Part shown: positions 47,444 to 59,529 of the stretch, piece by piece
Layout: each line of letters begins with the position of its first letter
Position numbering within the stretch: the stretch's first letter is position 1
NCBI GenBank assembly: GCA_025716855.1
Contig: JAIXMQ010000012.1
Span: forward strand, 620,001-684,000
DNA from: Pilaira anomala
Lineage: Eukaryota > Mucoromycota > Mucoromycetes > Mucorales > Mucoraceae
DNA length: 64,000 bases
Direction: 5' to 3'
Made by a program: the position numbers and the translations under genes
The notes under the pieces: generated by a model
Database searches by the model: none
What the model saw: the letters and a program-made list of their open reading frames with translations, nothing else
Told to the model about the DNA's origin: nothing

Positions 47444-48802
47444 AAAAACATTTTAGGCTGTATGATTCCATATAAAAAAAAAAGAAAAGAGTAAAACGGT
47501 ATACTTGAGCATCAAATACACCTATCTAGAGAATATCATATACATATGAAAAAGAACTTCATCAAATTATGTACTTCGAGCTTGGATTGGAATAATCCGA
47601 GGCTAACGAACTGATATAACTACTCAAGTCCAACGATGCTTTTAATTGAAGTCTGGTTTATCTCTTTAGAAAAAAGGAACCCAATTTAATATATAATCTC
47701 ATCACTGCAACAGACTCTTGAAGCTACAGGAGTTGATTGTTTTTATCAATCACTGGATTCTGAAGAAATCGTTTTTGAATTAATCGATCCAAAAAAGATC
47801 AATCGAGTGCCCGCAGTATCTATGGAAGTCTTTTTTTATGAAAAGGATTGGTAGTTAATTTTTCTTATTACTTGTATTCGACACCAAAGGGGGAAAGGTT
47901 GTTAAAATGTTACACCGCATGATTCAAATTACAACGAATACGTGTTTTGATAGGAATAAAAAAAAAAGGGGGTCCTTTTTATATACAGAGAAAACCAATA
48001 GCAGGTCCAAACTTCACGGATAAGGAACTAAAGAATATGTAAATGTACTATTTGACTAATGTTGGTATATAGGAAATAACTGCTGACGGAAGGTCGTTAA
48101 AAAAATTTGCGTGTTTTATTATACTGAGGAGATAAAAAAAAAAAAAAAAATAAGCCCTTAATTAGGATTCAGTGTAAATCAGTTGGATAGTAAACTATCA
48201 AAGACATCTCTTTTTTTTTTTGAAAAAAAAAAAAGTTTGTATTGTATTAATATAAAGCATACAATCGTAAAAAACACAGTTCTGTTTTGTATCACTCAAA
48301 AAAAAAAAAAAAGTTTGTTGACACATATGATTTGAGAGACAGAAGAAAAAAAAAAGGTTATAAGGGTAATTCACGTGTATATTATTCAAAAAGATATTGA
48401 ATACATCTCTATTCGGCATTAGCGGGAAAAAAAATGTATAACACTTTTAAGGCATTAAAATGAAAAAATGCACCTTCTTCTTTCGGTCAACGAAAAAAAA
48501 AAAAAAGTAATGTTGTACATACTTTCAGAAATAAAGCTAAAAATTGATAAAGTTTTTTTTTAGGATTTAATGCAAAAAAAAAATATATATTATATGATTT
48601 CAAATATTTAATAATGAAAAAAAAAAAGAAAAAAAAAAAGAAAAGAAAAAAAAAAAGAAAGAAAAAAAGATAAATATGAGCGGTAAATTATACAAAATAG
48701 TTATTTTTTTCTTGAAAAAGAAGAAGAAAATGTAAAAATAGAAGCAAAAGATTATTAAAGGTAGTACGAGAATTATTAGTTGTATGAGTGTATGTGTGGC
48801 TA
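45161..48802. other. Accessory intergenic stretch (3.6 kb) of decayed duplicates
   Basis: The stretch 45161-45720 is the duplicated upstream flank of gene B. Two blocks repeat in direct orientation: about 45820-46260 and about 47720-48090, with ATTCAAATTAC, CGTGTTTT and CAAACTTCACGGAT-like landmarks. Inside each block a short coding-like segment ends at a stop, KSLETEETIFGLTNKKINRY at about 45850 and QSLDSEEIVFELIDPKKINR at about 47735. The stretch 46780-47490 matches the 3'-flank of gene A. A 74-codon frame at 46443-46667 has no recognised motif. An A run of 44 lies at 46732-46775. The last 700 bp before CYRI are low-complexity A/T. Confidence 0.5.
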
Positions 48803-50095
48803 TTAAGTAGCTAAAACCAAGTTCCTGACACCTTTTGGAGTTGTATCATCGTTCAAGTGTTTAGAATTGTATCTTAAAGCTGATAAAAGGTTGGTTGCGC
48901 TATAGTCTTGAGATGGATTTGGCGTGGTTATTGTTTGAATGACTTTGACAGAATTTTTAATCTAAAATATAGAAATTAAATTTATGACATTATAAAATAT
49001 ATAAAATATATATAAAAACTTACATTAATAGGCGAACTTTTATAGAATGCACCGTTTGGATCAATATGATCATATAATATGATTGAAACAACCATAACTT
49101 TCATACAGAATGAAGAGACATCAGGGTTTTGATTTCTTTTTTTTTTTTTTTTTTTTCAAGTTAGTTTTTTTTAAGAAATATAATCCAACATGTATTATTT
49201 TTACCTTTTTTTGCTGACAGTATTGAAACAAGTAGCCCATAAAGCAGCAAGCCAATCACCTACACTCTTTTGTAATCTATTGTTATTTACAAATTCAGTG
49301 GTGGTATCAATGATGCATTTAAGCATAGGAGTTGGATATGCAATAAAAAGAGAAATGCGATTGGCTTGATCATCTTCAATCATCGCACTCCTTAAATCAG
49401 AAACAGAAGATTGTGCATCACCCTCTGAACCACCGTTACAACCATAACGTCCTCTTTGTAACATGCGTCGATAATAACTAAAATCGTTTTGAAGTGTTGG
49501 GCTACGCATCTTGAGATTATCAAATTCAAATACGAAATCGAGTAATTCTGCAAATAATTTAGCTAAACCTTGATTTTTTTCCAAGTTTTTGCTCACATCG
49601 CCTTGACATAATACACTTAGTAACTTTGGTAATCCTTCCTCTAAATATATTAAAAAAAGTATTTTTAGTTTTTTTTTTCAGGAACAGTATATATATATAT
49701 ATATATAAGAAACACAACTTACGAAGGTCTGCAGAGTAATCAAAAATGTCACGTAATATATCTACGGTAGGAGAAACAGCATCCCAAGCCCTTGATTCGT
49801 TTTCAGGAGTTGGTTTAGCAATTGCATCACGAATTTGTTCAGAAGCAGGAACATAACTCTTTAAAAGATGTAATAAAGCAGGACCTGGCTTTACTAACAT
49901 GGAAGAAAGTTTATTGTACAACTGAAGTTCGTCAGCAGAAGGTGTCGCACCTAATTAATTTTAAAATTGTTATTTAAGCTTTTTTTTTTTTTTTTTTGAT
50001 TTAAAAGTAAATAGCTTACTTTCTAGATCGAAACCCAGTTCAGGTACAAGAGCGTCGCCAGGACGGAGATTTAAGCCAGAAATTAATTGTCCCAT
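48803..50095 (-). CDS. CYRI (FAM49) Rac1-interacting regulator of the SCAR/WAVE complex
   Basis: In animals and amoebae CYRI binds active Rac1 through its DUF1394 (CYRIA/CYRIB Rac1-binding) domain and opposes SCAR/WAVE-driven actin branching. Six exons give about 345 residues. The start MGQLISGL leaves Gly2 available for N-myristoylation, as in animal CYRI. Diagnostic stretches follow family order: QIRDAIAKPTPENESRAWDAV, LEKNQGLAKLFAELLDFVFE, FDNLKMRSPTLQNDFSYYRR, ANRISLFIAYPTPMLKCI, FCMKVMVVSIILYDHIDPNG and LLSALRYNSKHLNDDT. The arginine pair in YYRR corresponds to the Rac-contacting arginines described for CYRI-B. A short insertion (GRYGCNGGSEGDAQSS) is specific to this copy relative to the animal protein. 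The start at 50095 was chosen because it opens the MG motif. Confidence 0.92.
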
Positions 50096-50398
50096 TGTGT
50101 ATTATGTGTGTGTGTATGTGTGTGTGTCTATATTTACACTTTTACAAATCAGTTTTCTAAATCGTATTTTTTTTTTTCTTTTTTTTTTTTTTTTTTACCT
50201 GAAAATGTGTTTGATAAAATTGGTCTTTAAAATATTTTTTTTAAAAAAAAAGTTAGGGAAAGAGAGAGAGATGATGTTGTTGAACGATGAGGATGTCGAA
50301 AAAGAATTAGTTTTTTATTTTATATTCTTGTTGAATACAATTTTCTTTATAATGAAAGGTTGGGGGAACCGTTTTAGAATGAAACGGTACAAAAAAAA

Positions 50399-50430
<32 letters not shown>

Positions 50431-50651
50431 TGAGAGAGAGAGAAAGAGAAAAGTTTATATTTAAGAGTAAAAAAGGGCATCCAATATATATATATTTTTT
50501 TTTTCATTTGCTTCATTACCAATCACATGATTCGGCTAATGAATTTAGTATCACAAAAAAAAAAAAAAAAAAAAAAAAAAGAGAGGTTGTGCGTCGTTTC
50601 AACAGATTTGAAATCAAGGGTGTTTTGTTTACAAATAGAATTCAAGAAAAC

Positions 50652-50683
<32 letters not shown>

Positions 50684-51480
50684 ATTTCACTAACCAAGGA
50701 TTTGGAAATGCAGGTACTGTTAATTGCGCATCGCATTAATAGGACACTTGTATACTCTACTGTACGCCCGGATTTCCTTATCTAGTAATCGTTGGAGGAG
50801 AACAATAAACTTAGCCACTATTCAACTTACACTTATTCGTCATTGTTCCCCAAAACAAAATCAAAAAAAAGACTAGGCATGTGAGAAGAAAAAAAAAAAA
50901 AAATAGCAAAAGAGGGGCTTATTTACTCTCTCTCTTTCTTTCTCATTAAATCAGAACGCTCTCAACTACCCAATACGATACAATCCGTCATTCAGTATCT
51001 AAATATAAACCAGTTACCCTATTATGGGGTTTATCTTGTTAGTTTTAAAATTTCCTTTTAATTTAAATAATCTTGTTGTTTTATTAATACATCTATCATT
51101 CAATTGATAAAAAAAAAATCATTTTTTTTTTTTTTTTTTTTTTTACTAAAGACTACTACACAATTCTCTAGTAGCTGAAAAGATGAAGCACTTGTTTTTT
51201 TTTCTTAAAATGGCATACAGGCATGTACATATACACCTCTTTTTTTTTTCTCGGTCGTAATTAGAATATCCAAAAAAAAAAAAAAAAAAAGTCACCAGTG
51301 GAATATCAATCTTATTGTTGTATACTTTTTTTTTTTTTCAATTGATACTACATTTTAAAAACTGCAAAGAAAAAGTGAGAGAATCAGATAAATTTTGTTT
51401 TTTTTTTTTTTTTGTTTCTCGATAAAGTTATAATGGCGTAAATTATAGTTTCATCTTATTTATTTATCAATATCGTTGTG

Positions 51481-51585
51481 TCAGTACTTTTGATACATTT
51501 GCTTAATCTTCTCTCTTTCTCTTTTGACAAATGCATTACCAATCCAAATATCGGCATGTGAATAAATTGTCTTGGGGGTCATCAT
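51481..51585 (-). CDS. Candidate 34-residue microprotein or terminal exon
   Basis: From ATGATG at 51585 to TGA at 51481 the minus strand reads MMTPKTIYSHADIWIGN, then AFVKREREKIKQMYQKY. The composition is protein-like (W, mixed charges, few Lys-AAA/Phe-TTT runs), unlike the surrounding low-complexity DNA. The preceding ATAAAG could be an acceptor, so this may be a last exon whose upstream exon I could not find. No family recognised. The evidence is codon composition only. Confidence 0.3.
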   Translation of the reverse strand: MMTPKTIYSHADIWIGNAFVKREREKIKQMYQKY

Positions 51586-52172
51586 CTTTATAACACAGTT
51601 AGAGGATCATACAATAATACACAAAAATACAACACATTTTACGTCATATACTAAGCCAATTTAAATAATATACTATACAAGGTATAATGAAATCATCAGA
51701 TCAGAATTCAGCCTTTTTTATACTTTCCAAGCTCTTGGCACAAATGTGCAATTCAATATAAAATCCATTTTTTTTTTTTTTTTTTTTTTTACACTAAAAA
51801 TAGATGAGGTGATACTGAAAATCCTAAAAGTGAAAAAAAAAAAAAAACGGTTGGCACAGTCGGTTGATAAAAAATGTACCAATGTCAAAAATAGCCAAAA
51901 TGAAATTTCCTTGTGTTATAGGTAACTGAGCCCGTCATTACATGAAATATATTTGAACTACTTGAATCATTCTTAGTTTAATATTGTATCAATAGTAAGT
52001 ATTAAAATAATAAGCTTTTTTTTTTTTCAACTAAAGAGAGAGAGAAAAAAAAACAGGAGGCTTTTGCATTCTATTTATGAATGCTTTTTGTATTAAAAAA
52101 GTCTAGTAGTATATTCAAATTTTGATGAAAAGTTATTTTTAAGAGAAAAGAAGAATTAGCTAGACTTTGGAT

Positions 52173-52210
<38 letters not shown>

Positions 52211-53419
52211 TCTCTCTCTCCTACTGCCTTTGTTTTTTTAAAAAAAAAACCAAGTGTAACACTAGAAGAAAAAAGAATCTTCTTTTCGACAGAAAATTCC
52301 ACAATTGGAGTACAATGGAAACACATTCATTTTTTTTTTGTTAAAATCACTATTGTCTTCTATTCACAGTACTCTTCTTTCACGTGGCGCCTTTTATGCT
52401 TTTTCAATACATAACGCCGCATCAATACGCCAATTCAAAAAGAAGTGAAAAGGAAATTATCCATGCATTTGCATTAAACAGAAAATTATACCATACCTAT
52501 TTACAACAACAACAACAAGAAAAAAAGTTCATAAATGTAGTATATAGCGAGTATAGTAATGTAGTATAACTGACATCTATATTTTCTTTTTCTTTTTTTT
52601 TATGCTGCTACATGTGTTACACCTTTAAAAAAAATACGTTATTAAGGACAATACGAAAAAGCAAGGGGGTTTTAAATAAAGTTAAGAGTTACTAATTGAT
52701 AGAGAAAGAGCCAAATGATTCTGAGCTTCATAAAAAAAAAAGTTCTATTTATACACGAAGAAGAAAATCTATTCTTGATTTTTGGGGAAAATAAATATAA
52801 TACTTTTTTTTTTTTTTTTTTTTTAGCTATTTAACTAAGCGCGACGTGTTTTATTGATATGAAAAAAAGGGGGGGGGGTTATGTATGTGTACAATACAGT
52901 AATGGTATTAGTGCCAATGATACAAACTTATTTTCACCTCTACTTGATACTGAGGAGGTCACTTTTTTCTGCTCAATTAAACTTTTTTTGCTAAAATTTA
53001 TCTCTTACTACTATTTTTCAAAAAAAAAAAAGTTGATGACAGGTAATAAAAAACTTGTAATAACTTATCACACCTCTTGATCTGTTTGTACCACTATACT
53101 TTCAACAATCATGGATGAATTTTGTTTCAATGAAATTTATTTATAGTGTCCATGTTGGTCAAAAGAGAACCCGCACAAAGTCAAGTATATATACGACCAA
53201 AATGTACGTTTTTCTTTATCATATTTTGCGTATCGCTGTTATATATACTAGGACAACAAATAATACGAACTGTTGTGATATTGTGACAAGAAGGTCGGAT
53301 CTTTTGCTGTAGTGTTGACATAACCCAAGACTTTTTTTTTTTCGCAAAGTAGTCGTAGGTAGTTTTTTTTTTTTTTTTTTTTTTTTTTTTGGATAGTATA
53401 GGTAGTTAGTCAAAGTTTT

Positions 53420-53680
53420 TCCACTTTTTTTTGTAAATGATTTGATTGACTGGAATGTTTTTTACCGCTATAAGAAAAAAAAAAAAAAAAAAACTTTGCT
53501 CCCTTTTTTCTTTATCAAGCAAAACCAATAAAGGTCAGAAAAAACGCGTAGAATATAGCCTGGAGTTTTTTACTAAAGCAATGTAATAGTAGTTTCTAAA
53601 AATCTAAATTTTTTTTTTAGAGAAAAGCTAGGTGATTTGGAAGGGAAAAATGGGCAGGTTATGTTTACTTTTTTTTTTTT
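53420..53680. repeat. Foldback element, copy 4 (right arm only)
   Basis: AATGATTTGATTGACTGGAATG (about 53437), TTTTTTCTTTATCAAGC, AACGCGTAGAATATAGCC and AATGTAATAGTAGTTTC follow the order of the right arm of copy 2 (28443-28600). Then come a T run and GGTGATTTGGAAGGG, similar to the outer end of copy 1. No left arm is found, so this is a solo or half element. Confidence 0.6.
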
Positions 53681-54648
53681 ATTTCTATTTTGCTAGATAT
53701 GTAAATTTTACTTACATACAAGTGTGTATATCAGAAAATGATCTTCTATTTTATATATATATATGTATATATTCAACAATGGCTGTGTACATACATCTCA
53801 TCATTGACAGCATAAGCTTCGCGTTTTTTTCAGTTGTTCTCTTTTTTTTCTTTTTTTTTGTATTGATATACTTCATCGAAATTCAAGAATATCACATCAT
53901 CTACCATATCATTGATAAATTAGTCTCAAGCGCATTCCTTCGTACTGTTAGCTTTAAATGACAAAAAAAAAAAAAAAAAACGCAGGAATTATTATATTTT
54001 TTTTTTTTTTATTTAAACTTTGAATGAAGTTGGGGGCTGAGTAATATATGAAGAAGACATTTTTTCAACCAGAATTATTATGCATTTCGGAAAAGAGAGA
54101 GTAAAGACTAGATTTGGTAATTTTTGGTGTCACAAACTTAAAAATGAAGCTCCTTAAATAAGGAGATCCCCCCACACACCAGTGATTTGGTTTTGACTTT
54201 TATAATAATCTAAAATAGAGAACACTAAGTGTTAAGTTTTACAACGTATTATCTATAGATAACGTCACTTTACATATTGATCGAGAATATTCAAATGATA
54301 GAGATATAGTTAAAAACAAAACAAACAAACAGCCATGTGTTTTGCAGAATGATGTGTGTGTATGTGTGTGAGACCATTTGATTTCTTTCATATTTGAGTT
54401 TTTAGATAAAATCGAGCATTTCTTGTATCTATTTTTCTCGGTCCAAGCGGATACAAGAAAGGCAAGAAAAACGGATAATCTTACTTGACTACATATAAAA
54501 TGTCTCTCTCTCTCTCTCTCTTTTTTTTTTAATTTCTGTTATATACATGTCATCAAGAGAAATAAATGTATAAATCAATTTATTTGGTAAAAACACAACA
54601 GATATTTATAACTTAATTATTAACTAAACAAGTTATCTTACTAAATAC

Positions 54649-54704
<56 letters not shown>

Positions 54705-54814
54705 TGGTATTGATGATTGGAATGTTGAACATTTTAAAATAGTCTATCATGTAATCTTATTAATACCATTTCTTCTCTTCTTTTTTGCTTTTTCTTTAAA
54801 TAAAACATCTAATC

Positions 54815-55798
54815 ATGGCCCAATTCTGTAAGCTATGTTGTTCTAGAAGTATAAGCCCTAACCAGATAGTAGCTACTCTCACAGGAATACAAGTGGTAAG
54901 CAACAAAAGTAAAAAAAAAAAAAGAATAAAATAGTTAAAATAAACATATCTCCCTTCTTTTAGGTGAGAGCGCTATGGCAAATTTGGGATACTATTGATA
55001 ATGGTAGACCAGGTAATAAATAAAACAAGAAGAGTATAAATACACTGAAACTGAATTAAAAATAGATTCTATCAACGATGTGATTTTGCCTACTATATAT
55101 ATATTTTGTATCTTGAGTACCATGTTAATGGCTATCAGTGTCATTGCTACCTGGAGTGTATATCAAGTACGTATAATATCAATGCGTGAGAAGGAGGAGG
55201 AGGAGGAGAGAAGAAAAAAAAAAAGGCAAAAAATAGATCAACTAAAACATAAAAAAATAAATTAGCTTCAAATGCGTACTTTAAACATATGCTGGTGGTT
55301 ATTTTATATTCTTACTATCTTTAGCTTCTTGAATGCTTGTTCCAACCTGTCTATTATCTGTCTAGGGAAAGACGATTTTATGTCTGGATGTACTGCAGAA
55401 GAACATGTCATTCTAAAGAAATGTAATAATGTCACCGAAATACTGAGGATGGAGGGAGGTGATATGATTGATTGTAAAAAGACATTACCGGCACCTTCAT
55501 TATATGAATGTAAAACGTTATGGGAGGATTCAGTGATATGGTCTGCTATTATAGTCATGCTTGATTTAATACTAAATGTAAGTAAAAAAAAGAAGATAAA
55601 GTAAAAAAAAAAAAAATCATGTTTTTTTTTTGCTAAGTATTTGAATAGCTTGCATTTTCGTATGCATTGTACAAGTGTAGAGTTCAATATCGCTTAGATG
55701 ATTTGAGCACTCATTGTAAATTGCCACCTCCACCTTATATGAATGAAGGAGATTCGGATACAGAAGAAGAAGATTTTGCAATGGTTGAAAACAAATAA
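54815..55798 (+). CDS. Uncharacterised multi-pass membrane protein (230 aa)
   Basis: Five exons, 54815-54895, 54964-55012, 55066-55166, 55266-55577 and 55649-55798, join with phases 0, 1, 0 and 0. The protein starts MAQFCKLCCSRSISPNQ with a cysteine cluster that could be palmitoylated or bind metal. Hydrophobic segments are at about residues 50-73 (ILPTIYIFCILSTMLMAISV), 85-110 (WWLFYILTIFSFLNACSNLS) and 170-190 (VIWSAIIVMLDLILNLAFSY). A loop with cysteines lies between the second and third. The tail KLPPPPYMNEGDSDTEEEDF is proline-rich then acidic, and probably cytosolic. The layout is tetraspan-like, but I recognise no family. Consistent splicing over five exons argues that it is real. Its stop is only 52 bp from the BIO3-BIO1 stop, so the 3' ends must overlap. 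Confidence 0.75.
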
Positions 55799-55850
55799 TT
55801 TGTTTATATACATGTATTTAAAAGTAAAAAAATAAAAAATAAAAAATCTA

Positions 55851-58627
55851 TTACTTTTGAAGTGTATCTAAAAGAGCTTGTTCACATTGACGTACACCCT
55901 CTCGTGTAGTCACTTGTGAAGTCATGAGATAAATGATATTTCCAAGTGGTCTAGCAAATAAATTAATACCGGTTTCTGTTGTACCATCAAACCCATTCTT
56001 GAATTGGCCAGAACGTAAGTTTTTAATCACGGATTTAGAAACCGAAGAACTATAGCCTAAAAAAAAAATTTTGAATTAAATATGAATGACCTGTTCTATA
56101 TTCACTTATGATATTGTATCAATCTTTTTTTTTTTTTTTTTTTTTTTTTTTACCTGCTGTTTGGTCATCTTTTAATTCTACGGCTAATACAGAACCTAAA
56201 GTCATGACACTTTCAACATTTGAAAGTCGAGAGATTTGATCGACTGCCTTTGTGGACCACATGGACCAAATTGAATTTCCTTTCCATTCATTACGGAAAG
56301 GAGCCCAAGCACCTGTATTTTCTACTGCCATTTCATCTAATTTCTCAATCGATGTCTTTGCTACTGCACAACCCATAGGATGTGCAGTATAAGAATGACC
56401 ATGTAATAAACAATCGGGTTTATTTTCAGATAAAAAGACATCATAAATTGATTCTTTTGTTACTGTTAAAGCCAAAGGTAAAAGCCCACCTGTCAAAGTT
56501 TTGGCATAAGCAGTAATATCGGGAGTCTTTTTTTAAAAAAAAAAAAAAAAAATTAAAAATTTGGTTGGGGTTAAAACAATAGAAAATGACACTTTACCAC
56601 GCCTAAAAATTCAGAAGCCGATCTACGTCCTAATCTATACCATCCGGCAAAGACTTCATCAAATACAACAGGTAAGCCTTGCCATGTTTGACCTTGTTTT
56701 TGTTGTTGTTCTTCTTCTACACCATAGAGTAATTGAGCACCTTCATCACGAACGATGTCAATCAAAGTACGTTGAAACAATGGGTCAACAAAGATCATAC
56801 CACCAGCACCCATCAATACAGGTTCCATTAACAAAGAACCAATACGACGTTTTTGTTCTTTAAGGGATAAAAGTTCAGAGCGAATGTAATCTTGGTAAGT
56901 CCTTTTCAAGTCTTTATCTCGAGTTTGTATGTTTTCTACGTTATAGATATCGTTGATTGAATCATAATAGACCTTATCCGTTGATTCTTTGGATTGGAAT
57001 TTTGAGATTTCGTTGGGTAAACGCACGTAGGCACGACCCTGAGAGATATGAACGGAAGGTGGCATTAACCAATGTCCTTTAGGTTCATACCATTGAACTT
57101 GATCGTTATAGACGTTGGGAGAACAAGCATCCATGGTACCGATTGTATCGCCATGGTAACTACCATCAATACCTAAAATTTCGACCGGTGCCTTGATATC
57201 AAACTTGTAACGTTTGGCCGTAGCACTCATTGCCATCTTTAAAGCGACTTCCATAGCCGTGGAACCATTATCTGAAAAGAACACACGAGAGGCCCAAGTA
57301 TCTTTCTCTAATACCTTTTCAGCTAAAGCTAATGCGGGTTCGTTGGTAGACTCGGGGAAGATGACATGTCCATATCTTCCAGCTGCATAAGCAGCCGATA
57401 ATGTAAGATCTGGATTAGCATGACCAAGACCTTGTGTCCACCAACTAGCACAACTGTCAAACATGTCTTTGGCACTGACTTGACCATCTGGTTTAGATTC
57501 ATAAGTAGTAAAGTAATCTTGATGAGCCGAATCAATCACGGTGACATCCTTGACAAGTTCATGTTGAGTAAATGGCCACCAAAAGGTATCTCTTGATTTC
57601 TCGGCCATGGTCTCTAATCGATCAAAGCGTTCCCCATGTTTTCTATCTAAATCACGAATGACAGGTACTAAAAGTTCGTCTACTTGGGCATAATATTTAG
57701 CCATGGAGATTTGTTCTTGAATGGGGTCTTGTAACATGACGGGAGGTGCTGGTATCGTAGCGACTTGTACTTTATGTTGTTGAACTCGATGTTGAATTAA
57801 TTCATGGTTCTTGTACTTTGCTTGATCAAACAATAAGATGGTAGGCACGTCATATCCTCGTATCATTAATGACTCAAATGATGTCAATGTGGTGGAGATA
57901 CCACCTAATTGACTATCCCCAACTAATAATGTAGGCAGTCTCAACGATCTGTAAAAATCTACTTGGGGTGTACCTATTTTTTTTTTTTTTTTTAATTTCT
58001 TTTTGCTTTTCCTCCTCCCCAACAAAAATTTAAAATAGCGGGTTTTTTTTTTCTTTCTTACCTGACATGACAGGACTATGAATACCGCCTGCAGTTTCCA
58101 TGAAAAAGTAACTACCATTCTTTTTCTGTTGTCGTACACATTCCAACATATGTTGTTTAACACGGGATAAAACAACTTCATTTTGCGGAGGCTTAAAAAT
58201 CCAAAAAAAAAAAAATTAACAAAAAAACCACAAAAACTTTTTGTTCTGTTACTTACTTTATCGGTAGCAATATGTGGACTTACAGGATCCGGATAAGTAT
58301 AAAGTGTACTTGACTTTAACAAATCTAATGTTTGATAATCTTTGACATGTCTATACTAAAAATAGTCAATGAATCATCATTCTTTTTTCTTGAGGAGGCT
58401 TTCCCCCCCCCCCCCTCCCCATCTCCCATTTTATACCTTTCATCACTATCCACAGGATATCCAGTTTGCACAGGTTTTAAATAAAAAACATCTCGGTTCG
58501 ATTCTTTTGCTACAATGGCTGCAGCTCGACATAATCCTGTTGCAAATACTGTCTTTCCAACATTTGTATTGGCTGAGAAAATTTGATAGGCTTGAAAAGC
58601 ACGCGTTGGTAAGTAAGGTGTTGGCAT
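55851..58627 (-). CDS. Bifunctional dethiobiotin synthetase / 7,8-diaminopelargonate aminotransferase (BIO3-BIO1 fusion)
   Basis: Catalyses two consecutive biotin steps: PLP-dependent, SAM-donated transamination of KAPA to DAPA, then ATP-dependent closure to dethiobiotin. The N-terminal BioD-like domain starts MPTPYLPTRAFQAYQIFSAN and has the P-loop NTNVGKT. Further motifs are YLKPVQTGYP, METAGGIHSPVMSG and LPTLLVGDSQLGGI. The C-terminal BioA-like domain, from about residue 290, has WWPFTQHELV, SCASWWTQGLGHANP, FFSDNGSTAMEVALKMA, IDGSYHGDTIGTM, VVFDEVFAGWYRLGR and the PLP-lysine segment ITAYAKTLTGGLLPL. HGHSYTAHPMGCAVA closes it. Introns of 50-100 nt split the BioD half, and one splits the BioA half before the PLP lysine. 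The order D-A matches the plant and fungal fusion. Start 58627 was chosen because it begins the conserved domain. Confidence 0.94.
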
Positions 58628-59485
58628 GGATAAAAATAAAGAGAAAAGAGAAAAAAAAAAACAAGTTTTTTTTTCTTTCTGCTGACTGTGTACATTTGTT
58701 TTAATGACCGAGTTAACTACTTTCCGTATTTGGTTTTTTCGTTGTAACAATTGCTTTTTTTTTTTGTGGGTCATAATTTTTTGATTTTAGCGGGCCTTTT
58801 TGACAGGAACCACAGCAATAAAAGATGAAAATCTATTTATTTTGGGGTAAAAAAAAAAAAAAAAAAAAGGTGATACGCGTTATATAGCAGATTGTTTTAA
58901 ACACGCAGATAGAGTTACTCATAGTTAGTTTTTGGGGTTGTTTTTTTTTTTCGTTTTATATAGTTCAAACAACATATTAGGTTAACGAGCTAAATAAAAC
59001 AAAAAAAACAAAAAACAAAAAAAAGAAGAAAAACTAGGATATATCTTTTAACAACAAAGATAAAATCCATCACCTTTGTACTTTTATTAATATCTAATTG
59101 GTAATGTGCTGTAGAAAAAAAAGAAGAAGAAAGAATCACTGCCATTTATAGAATATCAAGATACATGAGAACGACAGAAAAAAGCAAACCTTTAAAACTC
59201 ATTCTTGCGCTATCTTATCTGATAGTTTTAAAACTAAACAATTGCGTACCAAATTCTTTACTGATTGGTACAGTCTTCTTCCGCGGAATAATTGACGTTG
59301 TCTTGGTAATAATTAATATAAAGTACAAGGAATGACGTTGATGCGTCTTTTATCCCAACCTATAGAAATAAAAGTATGCTTAAGAATGCTGTTAATTATT
59401 ATTAAGTATTCAGATCGGTGCCTGAGACTTTTTACAGGAGAGCCAAAATAATAAAAATATAACTGTGTACTACTCTGAATCATTA

Positions 59486-59529
<44 letters not shown>

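Larger units (their letters stand above)
50096..54814. other. Gene-poor, low-complexity stretch (4.7 kb)
   Basis: Dominated by GA/CT microsatellites (about 50410-50455, 50650-50690, 52170-52220, 54503-54521), many A or T runs and one A run of 52 at 54651-54702. A 34-codon candidate lies at 51481-51585 (minus) and a solo foldback arm at 53420-53680. Other open frames, for example 52384-52569 and 53632-53961, are low-complexity and not supported. Confidence 0.5.
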
